The notes beneath the pieces are model-generated. The model was not told where the DNA came from. It made no database searches and saw only the letters and a program-made list of their open reading frames with translations. A DNA stretch of 64,000 bases from JAZKHE01 sp040385525 (lineage in GTDB: Bacteria > Bacteroidota > Bacteroidia > UBA4408): assembly GCA_040385525.1 (NCBI GenBank), contig JAZKHE010000001.1, positions 37,156 to 101,155 of the forward strand. Reading direction: 5' to 3'. The position numbers and the translations under genes are program-made. This document shows, piece after piece, positions 49,508-58,561 of the stretch (position 1 is the stretch's first letter; every line of letters starts with the position of its first letter).

Positions 49508-50804
49508 AGAAGTTACGTTGTTTTGGTTTAGAAGAGATTTGCGTTTGTATGATAATGCAGGCTTATATCACGCATTAAAACAAAACAAAAATGTGTTGCC
49601 TCTTTTTATTTTCGATTCAGAAATTTTAGAAAAACTCAGCGATAAAAAAGACAAACGCGTTGAATTTATTTACAATGCAATTGAAAATTTACACCGCGAT
49701 TTAGCAAAATTAAACAGCTCAATTTTAGTAGAATACGGAAAACCGATAGAAGTTTTTAAAAAATTAATGATAACGTATTCTATAAAAGCGGTTTACACCA
49801 ATCACGATTACGAGCCTTACGCCATAAAACGCGACAAACAGATTTACGAATTGCTAAACACAAATTCTGTTGATTTTTATTCGTTTAAAGACCAAGTGAT
49901 TTTTGAGAAAAACGAAGTGCTAAAAGATGATGGTGCGCCTTACACTATTTTTTCGCCATACATGCGCAAATGGAAAGCAGCTATTAAAAACTTTTATTTA
50001 AAAGCTTATCCTACCGAAAAATATTTCGAAAATTTTTATAAAACAAAACCACAAAAAATGCCAAGCATTGCAGAAATTGGTTTTGAAAAAAATGGTGTTT
50101 TGTTTTCTTCTACTCGAATAAATCCTGCGCAAATAAGTAAATACAAAGAGAACAGAGATTTTCCGTTTATTGATGGCACTAGCAAATTAAGTGTGCATTT
50201 GCGCTTTGGAACAGTAAGCATTAGAGAGTTAGCTTCTCGCGCAACAGAACTTAACGAAACCTGGCTAAATGAATTGATTTGGCGTGAGTTTTACATGATG
50301 ATATTGTATCACTTTCCGTACGTTACTGAGAGTTGTTTTAAACCACAATACAATGGAATAGAATGGCGCAACAACGAAAAAGAATTTGACGATTGGTGCA
50401 ACGGAAAAACAGGTTACCCAATAGTTGATGCAGGCATGCGCGAACTAAACGAAACAGGTTTTATGCACAACCGTGTACGAATGATTGTAGCGAGTTTTTT
50501 AACCAAACATTTATTAATTGATTGGCGTTGGGGCGAAGCTTATTTTGCAGAAAAATTGTTAGATTTTGATTTATCGGCAAACAACGGTGGTTGGCAATGG
50601 GCGGCAGGTTGTGGTTGCGATGCTGCTCCATATTTTAGAATTTTTAATCCATACGAACAAACAAAAAAGTTTGATTCTAAATTTGAATACATCAAAAAAT
50701 GGGTCCCCGAGTTTGAAGATTTTACACAATATCCTCAACCCATTGTTGACCATAAAATGGCAAGGGAAAGAGTTTTAATTACCTACAAAAAAGCACTTAA
50801 TTAA
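49497..50804 (+). CDS. DNA photolyase / cryptochrome family protein
   Basis: 435 residues from ATG 49497. Opens with LFWFRRDLRLYDNAGLYHAL, the photolyase N-terminus for antenna binding. The FAD-binding half has the LSVHLRFGTVSIRELA region, WRWGEAYFAEKLLDFDLSAN and GWQWAAGCGCDAAPYFRIF, typical of class I CPD photolyases. It repairs UV dimers in light. Its start overlaps the flavin-reductase gene by 11 bases. A cryptochrome role cannot be ruled out without phylogeny. Its stop overlaps that of the convergent GDPD-like gene. Confidence 0.93.
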   Translation: MENKEVTLFWFRRDLRLYDNAGLYHALKQNKNVLPLFIFDSEILEKLSDKKDKRVEFIYNAIENLHRDLAKLNSSILVEYGKPIEVFKKLMITYSIKAVYTNHDYEPYAIKRDKQIYELLNTNSVDFYSFKDQVIFEKNEVLKDDGAPYTIFSPYMRKWKAAIKNFYLKAYPTEKYFENFYKTKPQKMPSIAEIGFEKNGVLFSSTRINPAQISKYKENRDFPFIDGTSKLSVHLRFGTVSIRELASRATELNETWLNELIWREFYMMILYHFPYVTESCFKPQYNGIEWRNNEKEFDDWCNGKTGYPIVDAGMRELNETGFMHNRVRMIVASFLTKHLLIDWRWGEAYFAEKLLDFDLSANNGGWQWAAGCGCDAAPYFRIFNPYEQTKKFDSKFEYIKKWVPEFEDFTQYPQPIVDHKMARERVLITYKKALN

Positions 50805-51622
50805 TTCCTTTGCTCTCTTATTAAATGATTTAACTCGTCGGTTTGTATAATATCGGCTTTTAATTCTAAAGCTAATTTGTTTTGGTTTATCCTGCTGCAT
50901 CCCCAATACATTAACAATAACCCGCTGTTTTTTGCATCTATGGCTTCGTCTTTGGTAATTGATTCTACATCTAGCGAATAACCATCTATCAAATTATTTT
51001 TAAGCGTAGCATAACTTAAAAAACTTGTGTTGGGTGCTAAAAAAAAACATTTTGTTGCGGGATGTTTTTGTTTTATGTTTTTTAAAAACAAAGTATCTCT
51101 TGCTTCTACTATAAAATTATATTTAGTGGAATAATCGCTAATAAAGCGTGAAACAGCTCTTTCAAAAATAAAAACATAATCGGTAGATTGTTGTGCATCG
51201 TACAATTTACAGTCTAAACTAATTGTTTTTTTTTGTTTGCTGTTAATTTGTAAAACATCACTTAACAAAGCAATTTGTTTTTTGCTTCCGCTAAATGTAC
51301 TATAAACACAGCTTTCAATTTCGTTCCAATTGTAATTATTAACGTAGCCTAAATCGCATTTTGTTTTAGAACTTAATTTTTCATCATGGTAACAAACCAA
51401 CAAACTGTCTTTTGTAATTTGTACGTCAACCTCCGAACCGTTAGCTTCGGTTTGCAAACAAACTTGCACCGATTCTTTAGAGCTAATTGGATATTTTAGC
51501 GATTTTTCGCCCATGCCACCATGCCCTAAAACAATAAGGTTTGGGTAATCGGTATTGCTTTTACTACACGAAAAAATAAAGACTGATAAAAGTAAAAGTG
51601 TGATTTTTATGAATCTACGCAA
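50801..51622 (-). CDS. GDPD-like lipoprotein with altered active-site motif
   Basis: 273 residues. Starts at TTG 51622, because the lipobox (VFIFSC, Cys19) is coded from there and the next ATG is too late. The fold is glycerophosphodiester phosphodiesterase: VLGHGG (His34), SEVDVQ (Glu64, Asp66) and CYHDEKL (His79). The usual HRG Arg is Gly35, and the PEN element that normally follows is not seen. It may be inactive or act on another phosphodiester. Convergent with the photolyase gene, stops overlapping by four bases. Confidence 0.8.
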   Translation of the reverse strand: MRRFIKITLLLLSVFIFSCSKSNTDYPNLIVLGHGGMGEKSLKYPISSKESVQVCLQTEANGSEVDVQITKDSLLVCYHDEKLSSKTKCDLGYVNNYNWNEIESCVYSTFSGSKKQIALLSDVLQINSKQKKTISLDCKLYDAQQSTDYVFIFERAVSRFISDYSTKYNFIVEARDTLFLKNIKQKHPATKCFFLAPNTSFLSYATLKNNLIDGYSLDVESITKDEAIDAKNSGLLLMYWGCSRINQNKLALELKADIIQTDELNHLIREQRN

Positions 51623-52037
51623 GGTGTTTTTTAATGTAAAAGTTTTCTTTTAATCGCATTTTTTCAGCGTCTTCTTTCTTTTTGTCTTTGTAACCACACA
51701 AATGTAAAACACCATGAATCATAACGCGTAATAATTCGTTTTCAAAATCTACTTCAAACTTTTTTGCGTTTTCGGCTACTCTTTCTACGCTAATAAAAAT
51801 ATCGCTGTTTAGCGTGTCTTCTTCGCTGTAATCAAACGTAATAATATCGGTAAGTGTGTTGTGGTTAAGGTGTTTTATGTTCAAATCTAACAGGTAATTA
51901 TCCGAACAAAATATGTAGTTTATATCGCCTAATTTTTTCTTTTCGGCAGCAATGCTTTTTTTAAGCCAGTCCTTTTTTTTGGTTTTTTCTTTTAAAACAA
52001 ATTTTATGTCATCGGAAGCAAAAGTAATGTTTGGCAT
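51615..52037 (-). CDS. ybeY: Endoribonuclease YbeY
   Basis: 140 residues. The catalytic zinc motif is HGVLHLCGYKDKKKEDA. His108 and His112 are present, but the third His of HGxLHLxGYDH is Asp118, a variant common in Bacteroidota as I recall. LTDIITFDYSEED is the other conserved block. It processes 16S rRNA 3' end and rRNA quality control. Its start is four bases before the RsbW-like gene stop. Confidence 0.9.
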   Translation of the reverse strand: MPNITFASDDIKFVLKEKTKKKDWLKKSIAAEKKKLGDINYIFCSDNYLLDLNIKHLNHNTLTDIITFDYSEEDTLNSDIFISVERVAENAKKFEVDFENELLRVMIHGVLHLCGYKDKKKEDAEKMRLKENFYIKKHLA

Positions 52038-52040
52038 AAA

Positions 52041-52457
52041 TTAATTAACGCAAGCTTTAAATGTAAGTTCCACTTTTCGTCCGTTATCAAAATACTTTAC
52101 ATCATCAGCCAAATGACGCATTAAAAAAACACCTCTTCCGTTAGGTTTTTCAAGGTTTTCTGGCGCAGTTGGGTCGGGCACTTGGTTAAAATCAAAACCA
52201 TCTCCTTCATCAGTAATTTCAAATTTTAATAGCTGATTTTGTGGTTCAAAAAGAATATTTATTTTTTTAGATGTGTCGAATTTATTTCCGTGTTGAATGG
52301 CGTTGTTTACCGCTTCGGTTAAAGCCACCAACATGTTGCCATAGCAATCTTGATTTATTTTGTATTCGCTACAAACATCTTCAATTAGCTTTTCAATTTT
52401 TGTAATTTGGTCAAACTGCGAATTTAACTGCATATTAATTTTTTCCATTGCTTCCAT
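52041..52457 (-). CDS. RsbW/SpoIIAB-like anti-sigma serine kinase
   Basis: 138 residues. HATPase fold: N-box VALTEAVNNAIQHGN, G1 FEITDEGDGFDFNQ, G2 GRGVFLMRHLAD. Proteins of this kind phosphorylate STAS-domain proteins or bind a sigma factor. No STAS gene is adjacent. Within this window the PP2C phosphatase (16727-18514) would be the natural counteracting activity, but they are 34 kb apart. ATG 52457 chosen; ATG 52448 also possible. Confidence 0.9.
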   Translation of the reverse strand: MEAMEKINMQLNSQFDQITKIEKLIEDVCSEYKINQDCYGNMLVALTEAVNNAIQHGNKFDTSKKINILFEPQNQLLKFEITDEGDGFDFNQVPDPTAPENLEKPNGRGVFLMRHLADDVKYFDNGRKVELTFKACVN

Positions 52458-52484
52458 TTTTCAACATAATTTACATCCAATTCT

Positions 52485-55400
52485 TTAATTGGAAATCGTA
52501 TTAAAATATTGGTTTACCTTGTTTTTATAAAACTTAGTGAACTCTGGAGAAACAGTTTTTAATAGTTCCGCTTCTTTCGATTTCAACCTATTATACTCCA
52601 AAAACGGATTTTGGTTACTATTTTCTTGATTTTTTGCTTCGTTAGATTCTCTTTTTTCATCCATTTCTCGCTCTCTTTCTGCTTTTTCGGCTTCTAGCAA
52701 ACGTGTTAAAATTTCTTCTTGTCGCTTTAATGTTTCTTGCGTAATCATTTTATTTACCAAATCGGTTTCTGTTTTTTCCATTTGGTCGGCTAGTTTTTGC
52801 AGCTGACCATTTCCTTGTTTTCCGTCTTTATTTAATTGCTCTGCTGCCTTTTGCAATTCTCTACGTAAAGCTTCTTGTTGTGCTGCCAGTTTTGCTAATT
52901 GCGAGCTAGTACCGCCTTGTCCAGCCATTCCACTTTTTCCGTCCTTGCCTTCTTTTCCATCTTTTCCTTTACCCGGACTATTGCCTTTTTCTTTTTCCAT
53001 TTGTTCTTTCAACTTTTTGATTTGCTCATTAAGTTGTTGTTGCATCGCCTTCATTTGTGCCATCGATTTTCCTTTGCCCTTGCCTTGTCCACCTGGGTTT
53101 TTACAGCTTCCGCTTCCCGGTTTTCCATTTGGTTTTTGCTGCTGCATTTGTTGCTGCATTTGCTGTAACGATTCACTTAAAATCAAAGCTAAGTTGTTTA
53201 CTGAAGTCATAACCAATTGCTGACGATTAGCTGCCATTGGGGTTTGACGCTCAGCTAAATTCTCAATTACTTTTTGCATGTTGCTATTTACCTGCGCAAT
53301 TTCTTTGTTTACAAAACTTTCTATTTGCGGTTGGCGCTTGCTTAACGCAAACAACGAATCTTCAATCATTTTAGCGTCGTCTTTCAGCTTTTTTTGCTGT
53401 TGCGCTATCTTTATGTACTGCGGATTATTTCTATCCGTTTTAGCCAACGTATTTATTAATTCTTCTTGCTCAAACGAAAGTTTTACAAGGTTCTCTAAAA
53501 TTTCTCTAATCAAAGCCATGTCTTCGCCCTGCTGTTCTTGCTCGCTGCTTTCCATAGCCGATTGCATTTGCTCGGCCATTTTTTGCATTTTTTGAGCTGC
53601 ACTTTTTTGCGATGGTGCTGCTTTTTTCGGGCTATTTTGTTTTAACTGATCGCTACTGTTTTTTTGTTCTTTATCAATTTCTTTTTTCTGTTCTTCTGTA
53701 TCGGGCAATTTTTCTGGTTCTTCCAGCGCTTCATTTTTCTTTTCAATATCTTCCAAATTCTTTTTTACATCTTCAAATTCTTTGTTTAATTCATCTTGCT
53801 TTTTTTCTAATTCTTTTGCATCAGCATTTTTTTGCTCAGCTTGTTTAGCTAAATCTTCTTGTTTTTTGGCAAGCTCTTCCAATTGTTCTTTGGTAGATTT
53901 CATTTTTTGCTCCAACTCCAGTTTCTTAAACAACTCTAAGTTTCTATCCAATTCTTTTTCTAAATCTTTTGTTTCCAACTTCATTTTATCCAACACTTCT
54001 TGGGTTTTGTTTTTATCCATGTTGTCTAATAATTTTTGCATCTCCTCAAATAATTTTTTCAATTCGGGAGTCATTACTTTATTAAACAAGTCTTCTAGCT
54101 GTTGTTGTTTCTCTAGCAACTTTTCTTCAGCAGGTTTTAATTCGTTTTGCTTGGTGTTGTTTTGTTGATTTTGTTTTTGAATGTTTTCAACTTTTTTCTG
54201 AAGATTTTTTTGTTTGTCAATCAACTCTTGCATTTTCTTTTTCTCTTCCCACGACAAGTTTTTTTTCTCCAACATTTTTTTGTTCAAGTCGTTCATTTCT
54301 TTTTGAAGATTTTTTGCTTCTTTAATGCTTTCTTCTAAATCTTCTTTTATCTCCGAATTACTCTTTTCGGTGTTTTCTGCCAATTGTTTTAAGGTTGGAA
54401 CTTGATATGTTTTAATTTGCGACTTAGCTGATTTAGCGCCATGCACACCATCATTGTCCCACACTTCAAAATAATATTCAATTTTATCGCCAGGATTAAT
54501 TCCTACTTCACTTAAATCCCAAGTATAAAAAAATGTTTCTTGCGTTGAGTTTTTATTTACAGCAATTGTTTTTGTAAAGGAGTTGTATTTACTTTCGGCA
54601 ATACTATCGTTACTATACTTGTACTTAAATTCTATTTTAGAAAAACCATAATCGTCTTTTGTACTGCCTTTAAAATAAAATCGTTTAGACGATAAACTAT
54701 CCGCTTTTTCTTCTATCAAAATAGACGGATAAGCATCTGGAATTACATTTATTGCAAAAGTTAAAGAATCAGAACTCTTAATAAACTCATTAGCGGTTTG
54801 TAACGAATATTTTTTTGAAGCAAAAAATTTAGAAGTAAAACTATATTTGTTTTCGGCTTGTTGAGTTGCGTCAAATGCAGTGTCGTTAAAATTAAAACGC
54901 ACTAAGCGTGTGTTTTTTGAAACAAAATTCCAAGTAACTTTTGTGCCTTCTGGTATTATTAAATCGCCTGTATTATCTAACGTTTCTGCTTTTTTACCAA
55001 TGTATGCAGGATATTGTAAATTAACGGTAAAACCTAAAAGTAAAGGATTAGGAAGCGCTTTTAATTCAAATTGCTTCGATTTAAAACCATTAGCAAATAA
55101 ATAAAACACCGTGCTGCTTTGTATATTTTTAAACAAATACGAGTGATTTATTCTTCCATCTTTATTCAATTTATATTGTTGCTCACCAAACTGAATATAA
55201 ACATTATCGGGCACTTCGCTACCAGTAAGTTTTACTTTTAGTTCAAAATCTTTTTGCTGAATTGTTTTTAATTCTTCGTTTTCAATTATAAATTCAAACG
55301 GCGCTTTTTTCTCAAATTGTGTATTGTAATTAATTAATCTTTCGGTTGGATCTTTAATTAAAGATGGCGCTGCAATTAATAAAACCAAAAACAAAAGCAC

Positions 55401-55886
55401 AGGTATTAAAGCATAACGCAAACGTTTTTTGTTTTTTTCGGTATCAATCGCTTTGGTAAACGGAATTGGTTTTAACTCTACAATTTTTTGATCAATAGCA
55501 GCCAACAGCAAATCTGATTTTTGACTTACGCTTTGCTCTTTTAATTGCAGTACGTTTAATAATTTATCTTGAATAGAAACGAAGTGAGTTCCTATAATTT
55601 GAGAGGCTTGGTAATGATTTATTGTTTTGCCTAATTTGTTTAATTTTAAAAAAGGTATTGCTAAAAATTTGCCGAAAATTGCCAGGTTTGTAAGTATAAA
55701 AACATAAAAAATACTTTGTCTAACGGCGCTATTAAACTCAAAAAAATATTCGGCCAAGGCTGCGCCTAAATAAAAGCTAGGTATTGTTGCTAAACAAAAC
55801 AAAACACCTTTAATTAATTGGTTACGGTAATACTTACGTATAAACTCGTCGAGTTTTTGAATAAGTATTTCGTAATTGCTTTGCAT
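52485..55886 (-). CDS. DUF4175 family membrane protein with long coiled coil
   Basis: 1133 residues. Three membrane helices (about 24-46, 57-80, 151-172), then a beta-rich extracytoplasmic region (about 180-490) with DDYGFSKIEFKYKYSND. Very long coiled-coil, Gln/Lys/Glu-rich tail (500-1133) including a Gly-rich KPNGKPGSGSCKNPGGQGKG patch. The order is that of DUF4175 proteins of Bacteroidota; biological role unknown. It precedes the RsbW-like and YbeY genes, with a 27-base gap. Confidence 0.88.
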   Translation of the reverse strand: MQSNYEILIQKLDEFIRKYYRNQLIKGVLFCLATIPSFYLGAALAEYFFEFNSAVRQSIFYVFILTNLAIFGKFLAIPFLKLNKLGKTINHYQASQIIGTHFVSIQDKLLNVLQLKEQSVSQKSDLLLAAIDQKIVELKPIPFTKAIDTEKNKKRLRYALIPVLLFLVLLIAAPSLIKDPTERLINYNTQFEKKAPFEFIIENEELKTIQQKDFELKVKLTGSEVPDNVYIQFGEQQYKLNKDGRINHSYLFKNIQSSTVFYLFANGFKSKQFELKALPNPLLLGFTVNLQYPAYIGKKAETLDNTGDLIIPEGTKVTWNFVSKNTRLVRFNFNDTAFDATQQAENKYSFTSKFFASKKYSLQTANEFIKSSDSLTFAINVIPDAYPSILIEEKADSLSSKRFYFKGSTKDDYGFSKIEFKYKYSNDSIAESKYNSFTKTIAVNKNSTQETFFYTWDLSEVGINPGDKIEYYFEVWDNDGVHGAKSAKSQIKTYQVPTLKQLAENTEKSNSEIKEDLEESIKEAKNLQKEMNDLNKKMLEKKNLSWEEKKKMQELIDKQKNLQKKVENIQKQNQQNNTKQNELKPAEEKLLEKQQQLEDLFNKVMTPELKKLFEEMQKLLDNMDKNKTQEVLDKMKLETKDLEKELDRNLELFKKLELEQKMKSTKEQLEELAKKQEDLAKQAEQKNADAKELEKKQDELNKEFEDVKKNLEDIEKKNEALEEPEKLPDTEEQKKEIDKEQKNSSDQLKQNSPKKAAPSQKSAAQKMQKMAEQMQSAMESSEQEQQGEDMALIREILENLVKLSFEQEELINTLAKTDRNNPQYIKIAQQQKKLKDDAKMIEDSLFALSKRQPQIESFVNKEIAQVNSNMQKVIENLAERQTPMAANRQQLVMTSVNNLALILSESLQQMQQQMQQQKPNGKPGSGSCKNPGGQGKGKGKSMAQMKAMQQQLNEQIKKLKEQMEKEKGNSPGKGKDGKEGKDGKSGMAGQGGTSSQLAKLAAQQEALRRELQKAAEQLNKDGKQGNGQLQKLADQMEKTETDLVNKMITQETLKRQEEILTRLLEAEKAEREREMDEKRESNEAKNQENSNQNPFLEYNRLKSKEAELLKTVSPEFTKFYKNKVNQYFNTISN

Positions 55887-55956
55887 TGCTTTTGTTTGTT
55901 ATTTATAAATTCACACTAATTTAGCAGTAAATAACAAGATTATAAAATTGTAGTTG

Positions 55957-56691
55957 ATGAAATTTAAGTTTTTTAACGTTTTAATAGCTTTCTTTTTTTG
56001 CTTTAAAATCGGTTATAACCAAAATCAAAACGATGTAAAAGTTACTTTACACGAAGAAACGCTCAATAAAATATTTACTTCAATAGGTGAAATTAGTGGC
56101 ATTAACGATTATGAAGTAATGCTAATAAAAGGCAAATACAAGTGGACAATACAAAACCCTAAAATAATTTTGAAACCCGTAAAATCTAGTTTTGTGTGTG
56201 ATGCCATTGTAGAAGTTGGCGGTTTTAATTACAAAGCTCCTGTTGTTGGCGATTTGTCTATAACCTATAACGCTAAAACAAATCAAATTTCTGTTAAATT
56301 AGTAAAGGCAATTTTTGAAATTTACACTAAAATTCTGGGCAAAAAATTTCATATAAAAGATATTGATATTGCAGAATATTTAAAAGACCCTTTTTTGTTT
56401 GAAGGCCCACAAACAATGTCAACAGATATGGAATTTGTTATGCCCGACAACAGCAAACGCAAAGTTTACATGCAACCTAGCTCATGTTATATGATTGTAA
56501 TCGACAAACAAATAATTACCAGTTGCGAAATGGCGGTTGATAACAAACCTATAAAACAAAGTGCTGTAGTTGTGCAAAGTTCAACCATAAACGAAAACAA
56601 AGTAACTATTACCAATGAACCCATAAAAGAAGAAGAAACCAAAAAGAAAAAACGGAAGAAAAAGAAAGTCACTGAAGCAGAAAAAAAGTAG
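55957..56691 (+). CDS. Secreted protein of unknown function with basic tail
   Basis: 244 residues from ATG 55957 (TTG 55954 also in frame). Signal peptide (1-22). The mature part has LNKIFTSIGEISGINDYEVM and TYNAKTNQISVKLV, a beta-rich fold I do not recognise. The end is a low-complexity basic tail (KKKKRKKKK), unusual for a secreted protein. Divergent from the DUF4175 gene; the next gene starts 51 bases after its stop. Confidence 0.72.
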   Translation: MKFKFFNVLIAFFFCFKIGYNQNQNDVKVTLHEETLNKIFTSIGEISGINDYEVMLIKGKYKWTIQNPKIILKPVKSSFVCDAIVEVGGFNYKAPVVGDLSITYNAKTNQISVKLVKAIFEIYTKILGKKFHIKDIDIAEYLKDPFLFEGPQTMSTDMEFVMPDNSKRKVYMQPSSCYMIVIDKQIITSCEMAVDNKPIKQSAVVVQSSTINENKVTITNEPIKEEETKKKKRKKKKVTEAEKK

Positions 56692-56742
56692 AATATGTTT
56701 TTACATATAAAGAATAATTGTAATTTGCATAAAAAAATCAAC

Positions 56743-57435
56743 ATGAAAAAATTTATTCTTCTACTAATAATTCCTTTTGGATTTATTTATTCCAATAGTT
56801 TTGCTCAGAAAGAAAAAGCAAATAAAGAAGAGAATAAATCATCTGGAACCGAAAACACAATTGAAGTTGTTATTCCTGCAAAAACAATGCTTGTTGCAGA
56901 TACATCTTTTGAACACAGTTTTAAAGATGAGTTTTCTTCTCCAGGAAAATGGGCAGAAGAAGATAATTTAAATTCAACTTTAAAAAGAAAAGAGGGACAT
57001 TATTTGTTCGAGAATAAAAAAAATATTTTATACGCATCTACTATGCCCATTGGCATGAATTCTAAAAAGAATTTTGCTGTAGAAACCAGCATACAACACC
57101 TTAGCGGCGAAAACTATTATGGCGTTTTAATTGGCGGAGAAGAAACCGACGGAACACTTTTTATGATTAATCCACACACTAAATCGTATTGGATATTATA
57201 CAATAATGCTGAAGGAAGTTCGGATTACTTTAAAAAAGAAAACTCTGCAATAGTTACTAAAGATGTAAATGTTTTGCGCACCGAAAAAGTTGGATTTAAA
57301 CAACGTTTCTTTTTAAACGACGCCTATATTGGCGAAGTTCCCTTTGTTGAGTTTATGGGAAACAAACATGGCTTTATTATTGATGGACAAGGAATGTTCT
57401 CTGTTGATTATTTTAAAATTCAGTGGGGAAATTAA
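56743..57435 (+). CDS. Secreted concanavalin-like protein of unknown function
   Basis: 230 residues from ATG 56743, chosen because the signal peptide (KKFILLLIIPFGFIYSNSFA) starts there. Mature region resembles a jelly-roll lectin domain of the LamG/DUF1080 type: KDEFSSPGKWAEEDNL, YYGVLIGGEETDGTLF, SYWILYNNAEGSSDY and a closing SVDYFKIQWG. Ligand unknown. Precedes the nuclease-family gene by 36 bases. Confidence 0.78.
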   Translation: MKKFILLLIIPFGFIYSNSFAQKEKANKEENKSSGTENTIEVVIPAKTMLVADTSFEHSFKDEFSSPGKWAEEDNLNSTLKRKEGHYLFENKKNILYASTMPIGMNSKKNFAVETSIQHLSGENYYGVLIGGEETDGTLFMINPHTKSYWILYNNAEGSSDYFKKENSAIVTKDVNVLRTEKVGFKQRFFLNDAYIGEVPFVEFMGNKHGFIIDGQGMFSVDYFKIQWGN

Positions 57436-57471
57436 TTATTACATTTACAACCAAAATATATTTTACAGATT

Positions 57472-58494
57472 ATGAAAATTCGCTTAGCCTTATTATTTAG
57501 TGTTTGCATTAGTTTTGCATTTGCTCAAAAAAACCCATCAAAAATTAGAATTGCTTTTTATAATCCCGAAAATATTTTTGATACGATTAACGATACAAAA
57601 AAAAATGACGAAGAGTTTTTGCCAGAAGGAAAAAACAAGTGGAATACAAACAAATACGAAATTAAATTAAAACACACAGCGCGCGTTGTAAGCGAAATTA
57701 ATGACGGTAAAGGTGCTGATATTATTGGTTTTTCTGAAATTGAAAACAAAAGTGTTTTAGTAGATTTAACTACAAAAACAGAATTAAAAAAACAGAATTA
57801 CGATATAGTTCATCACGATTCGCCAGACGAAAGAGGAATTGATGTTGGTTTAATTTATAAAAAAGATTTGTTTTCTGTAATCGAAAGCAAAGCTTACAAT
57901 ATTCGTTTTCCGTTTGACACCACCGAAAAAACTCGCGATATTTTATTAGTAAAAGGTGTCGTAAAGAAAAACAAAGCTAAATTATACATTCTTGTAAACC
58001 ATTGGCCGTCGCGCAGGGGTGGCGAAAACGAAAGTGAACCTAAACGTATTTTTGTAGCCGAAAGAGTAAAACAAATTGTTGATTCCATTGCTAAAAAAGA
58101 AAACGATGCGTGTTTTGTTTTAATGGGTGATTTAAACGATACACCAAAAAACAAAAGTATTTTAGAGGGTTTAAAAACAGTAAGTGATTCTACTAAAACA
58201 GAAGCTGGTAGCTTATTTAACATGATGGCTGAGCTTGAAAAAAAGGGTAAGGGAACACACTTTTACAAAGGAGAAAGAAGTATGCTTGATCAATTTATTG
58301 TAAGTACAAATTTATTTGGTGGAAAAAAACTTTATACTTATAGCAATAGCGCTACAATTTTTGAACAAGATTGGTTAATGGAAAAACATCCTAAAACTGG
58401 AGAAATTCAACCATTTAGAACATTTGTTGGTAATAAATTTATTGGTGGCTACAGCGACCACCTACCCGTTTATTTCGATTTATATGTTAAATAA
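57472..58494 (+). CDS. Secreted endonuclease/exonuclease/phosphatase (EEP) family protein
   Basis: 340 residues with a signal peptide (1-18, cut after FAFAQ). EEP catalytic motifs: YNPENIFDTIND, GFSEIENKSVL (Glu), VNHWPSRRGG, MGDLNDTP (Asp/Asn) and SDHLPVYF (Asp/His). Substrates range from DNA to phosphoinositides; here an extracellular nuclease or phosphodiesterase is possible. Its stop is next to a relic of a glycosyltransferase gene (58495-58545). Confidence 0.9.
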   Translation: MKIRLALLFSVCISFAFAQKNPSKIRIAFYNPENIFDTINDTKKNDEEFLPEGKNKWNTNKYEIKLKHTARVVSEINDGKGADIIGFSEIENKSVLVDLTTKTELKKQNYDIVHHDSPDERGIDVGLIYKKDLFSVIESKAYNIRFPFDTTEKTRDILLVKGVVKKNKAKLYILVNHWPSRRGGENESEPKRIFVAERVKQIVDSIAKKENDACFVLMGDLNDTPKNKSILEGLKTVSDSTKTEAGSLFNMMAELEKKGKGTHFYKGERSMLDQFIVSTNLFGGKKLYTYSNSATIFEQDWLMEKHPKTGEIQPFRTFVGNKFIGGYSDHLPVYFDLYVK

Positions 58495-58545
58495 TTAACG
58501 CCTAAATAAGTTGTATTTTAAGATGCAGTAAATCGCTCTAAAGCC
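58492..58545. repeat. Left copy of the 54-bp direct repeat flanking the delta-60 gene
   Basis: Direct copy of 60164-60217. It begins at the EEP stop codon and ends 16 bases before the delta-60 protein start. Confidence 0.85.
58495..58545 (-). pseudogene. Relic: last 16 codons and stop of a GT2-type glycosyltransferase gene
   Basis: The minus strand reads GFRAIYCILKYNLFRR followed by TAA. The intact glycosyltransferase at 60167-60883 ends GFRAIYCILKYNLFSR. The DNA is 50/54 identical (58492-58545 against 60164-60217), and three of the four changes are synonymous codon changes, so this stretch evolved as coding sequence before it was cut off. Homology stops abruptly at 58545. Confidence 0.8.
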
Positions 58546-58561
58546 TTTTTAATTAACTAAT

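Noticed and set aside
52899..54168. Several 60-130-codon hydrophobic frames opposite the DUF4175 gene
   Set aside because: Low-complexity Gln/Lys/Glu codons on the coding strand read as Phe/Leu/Ser/Cys on the other; composition artefact.
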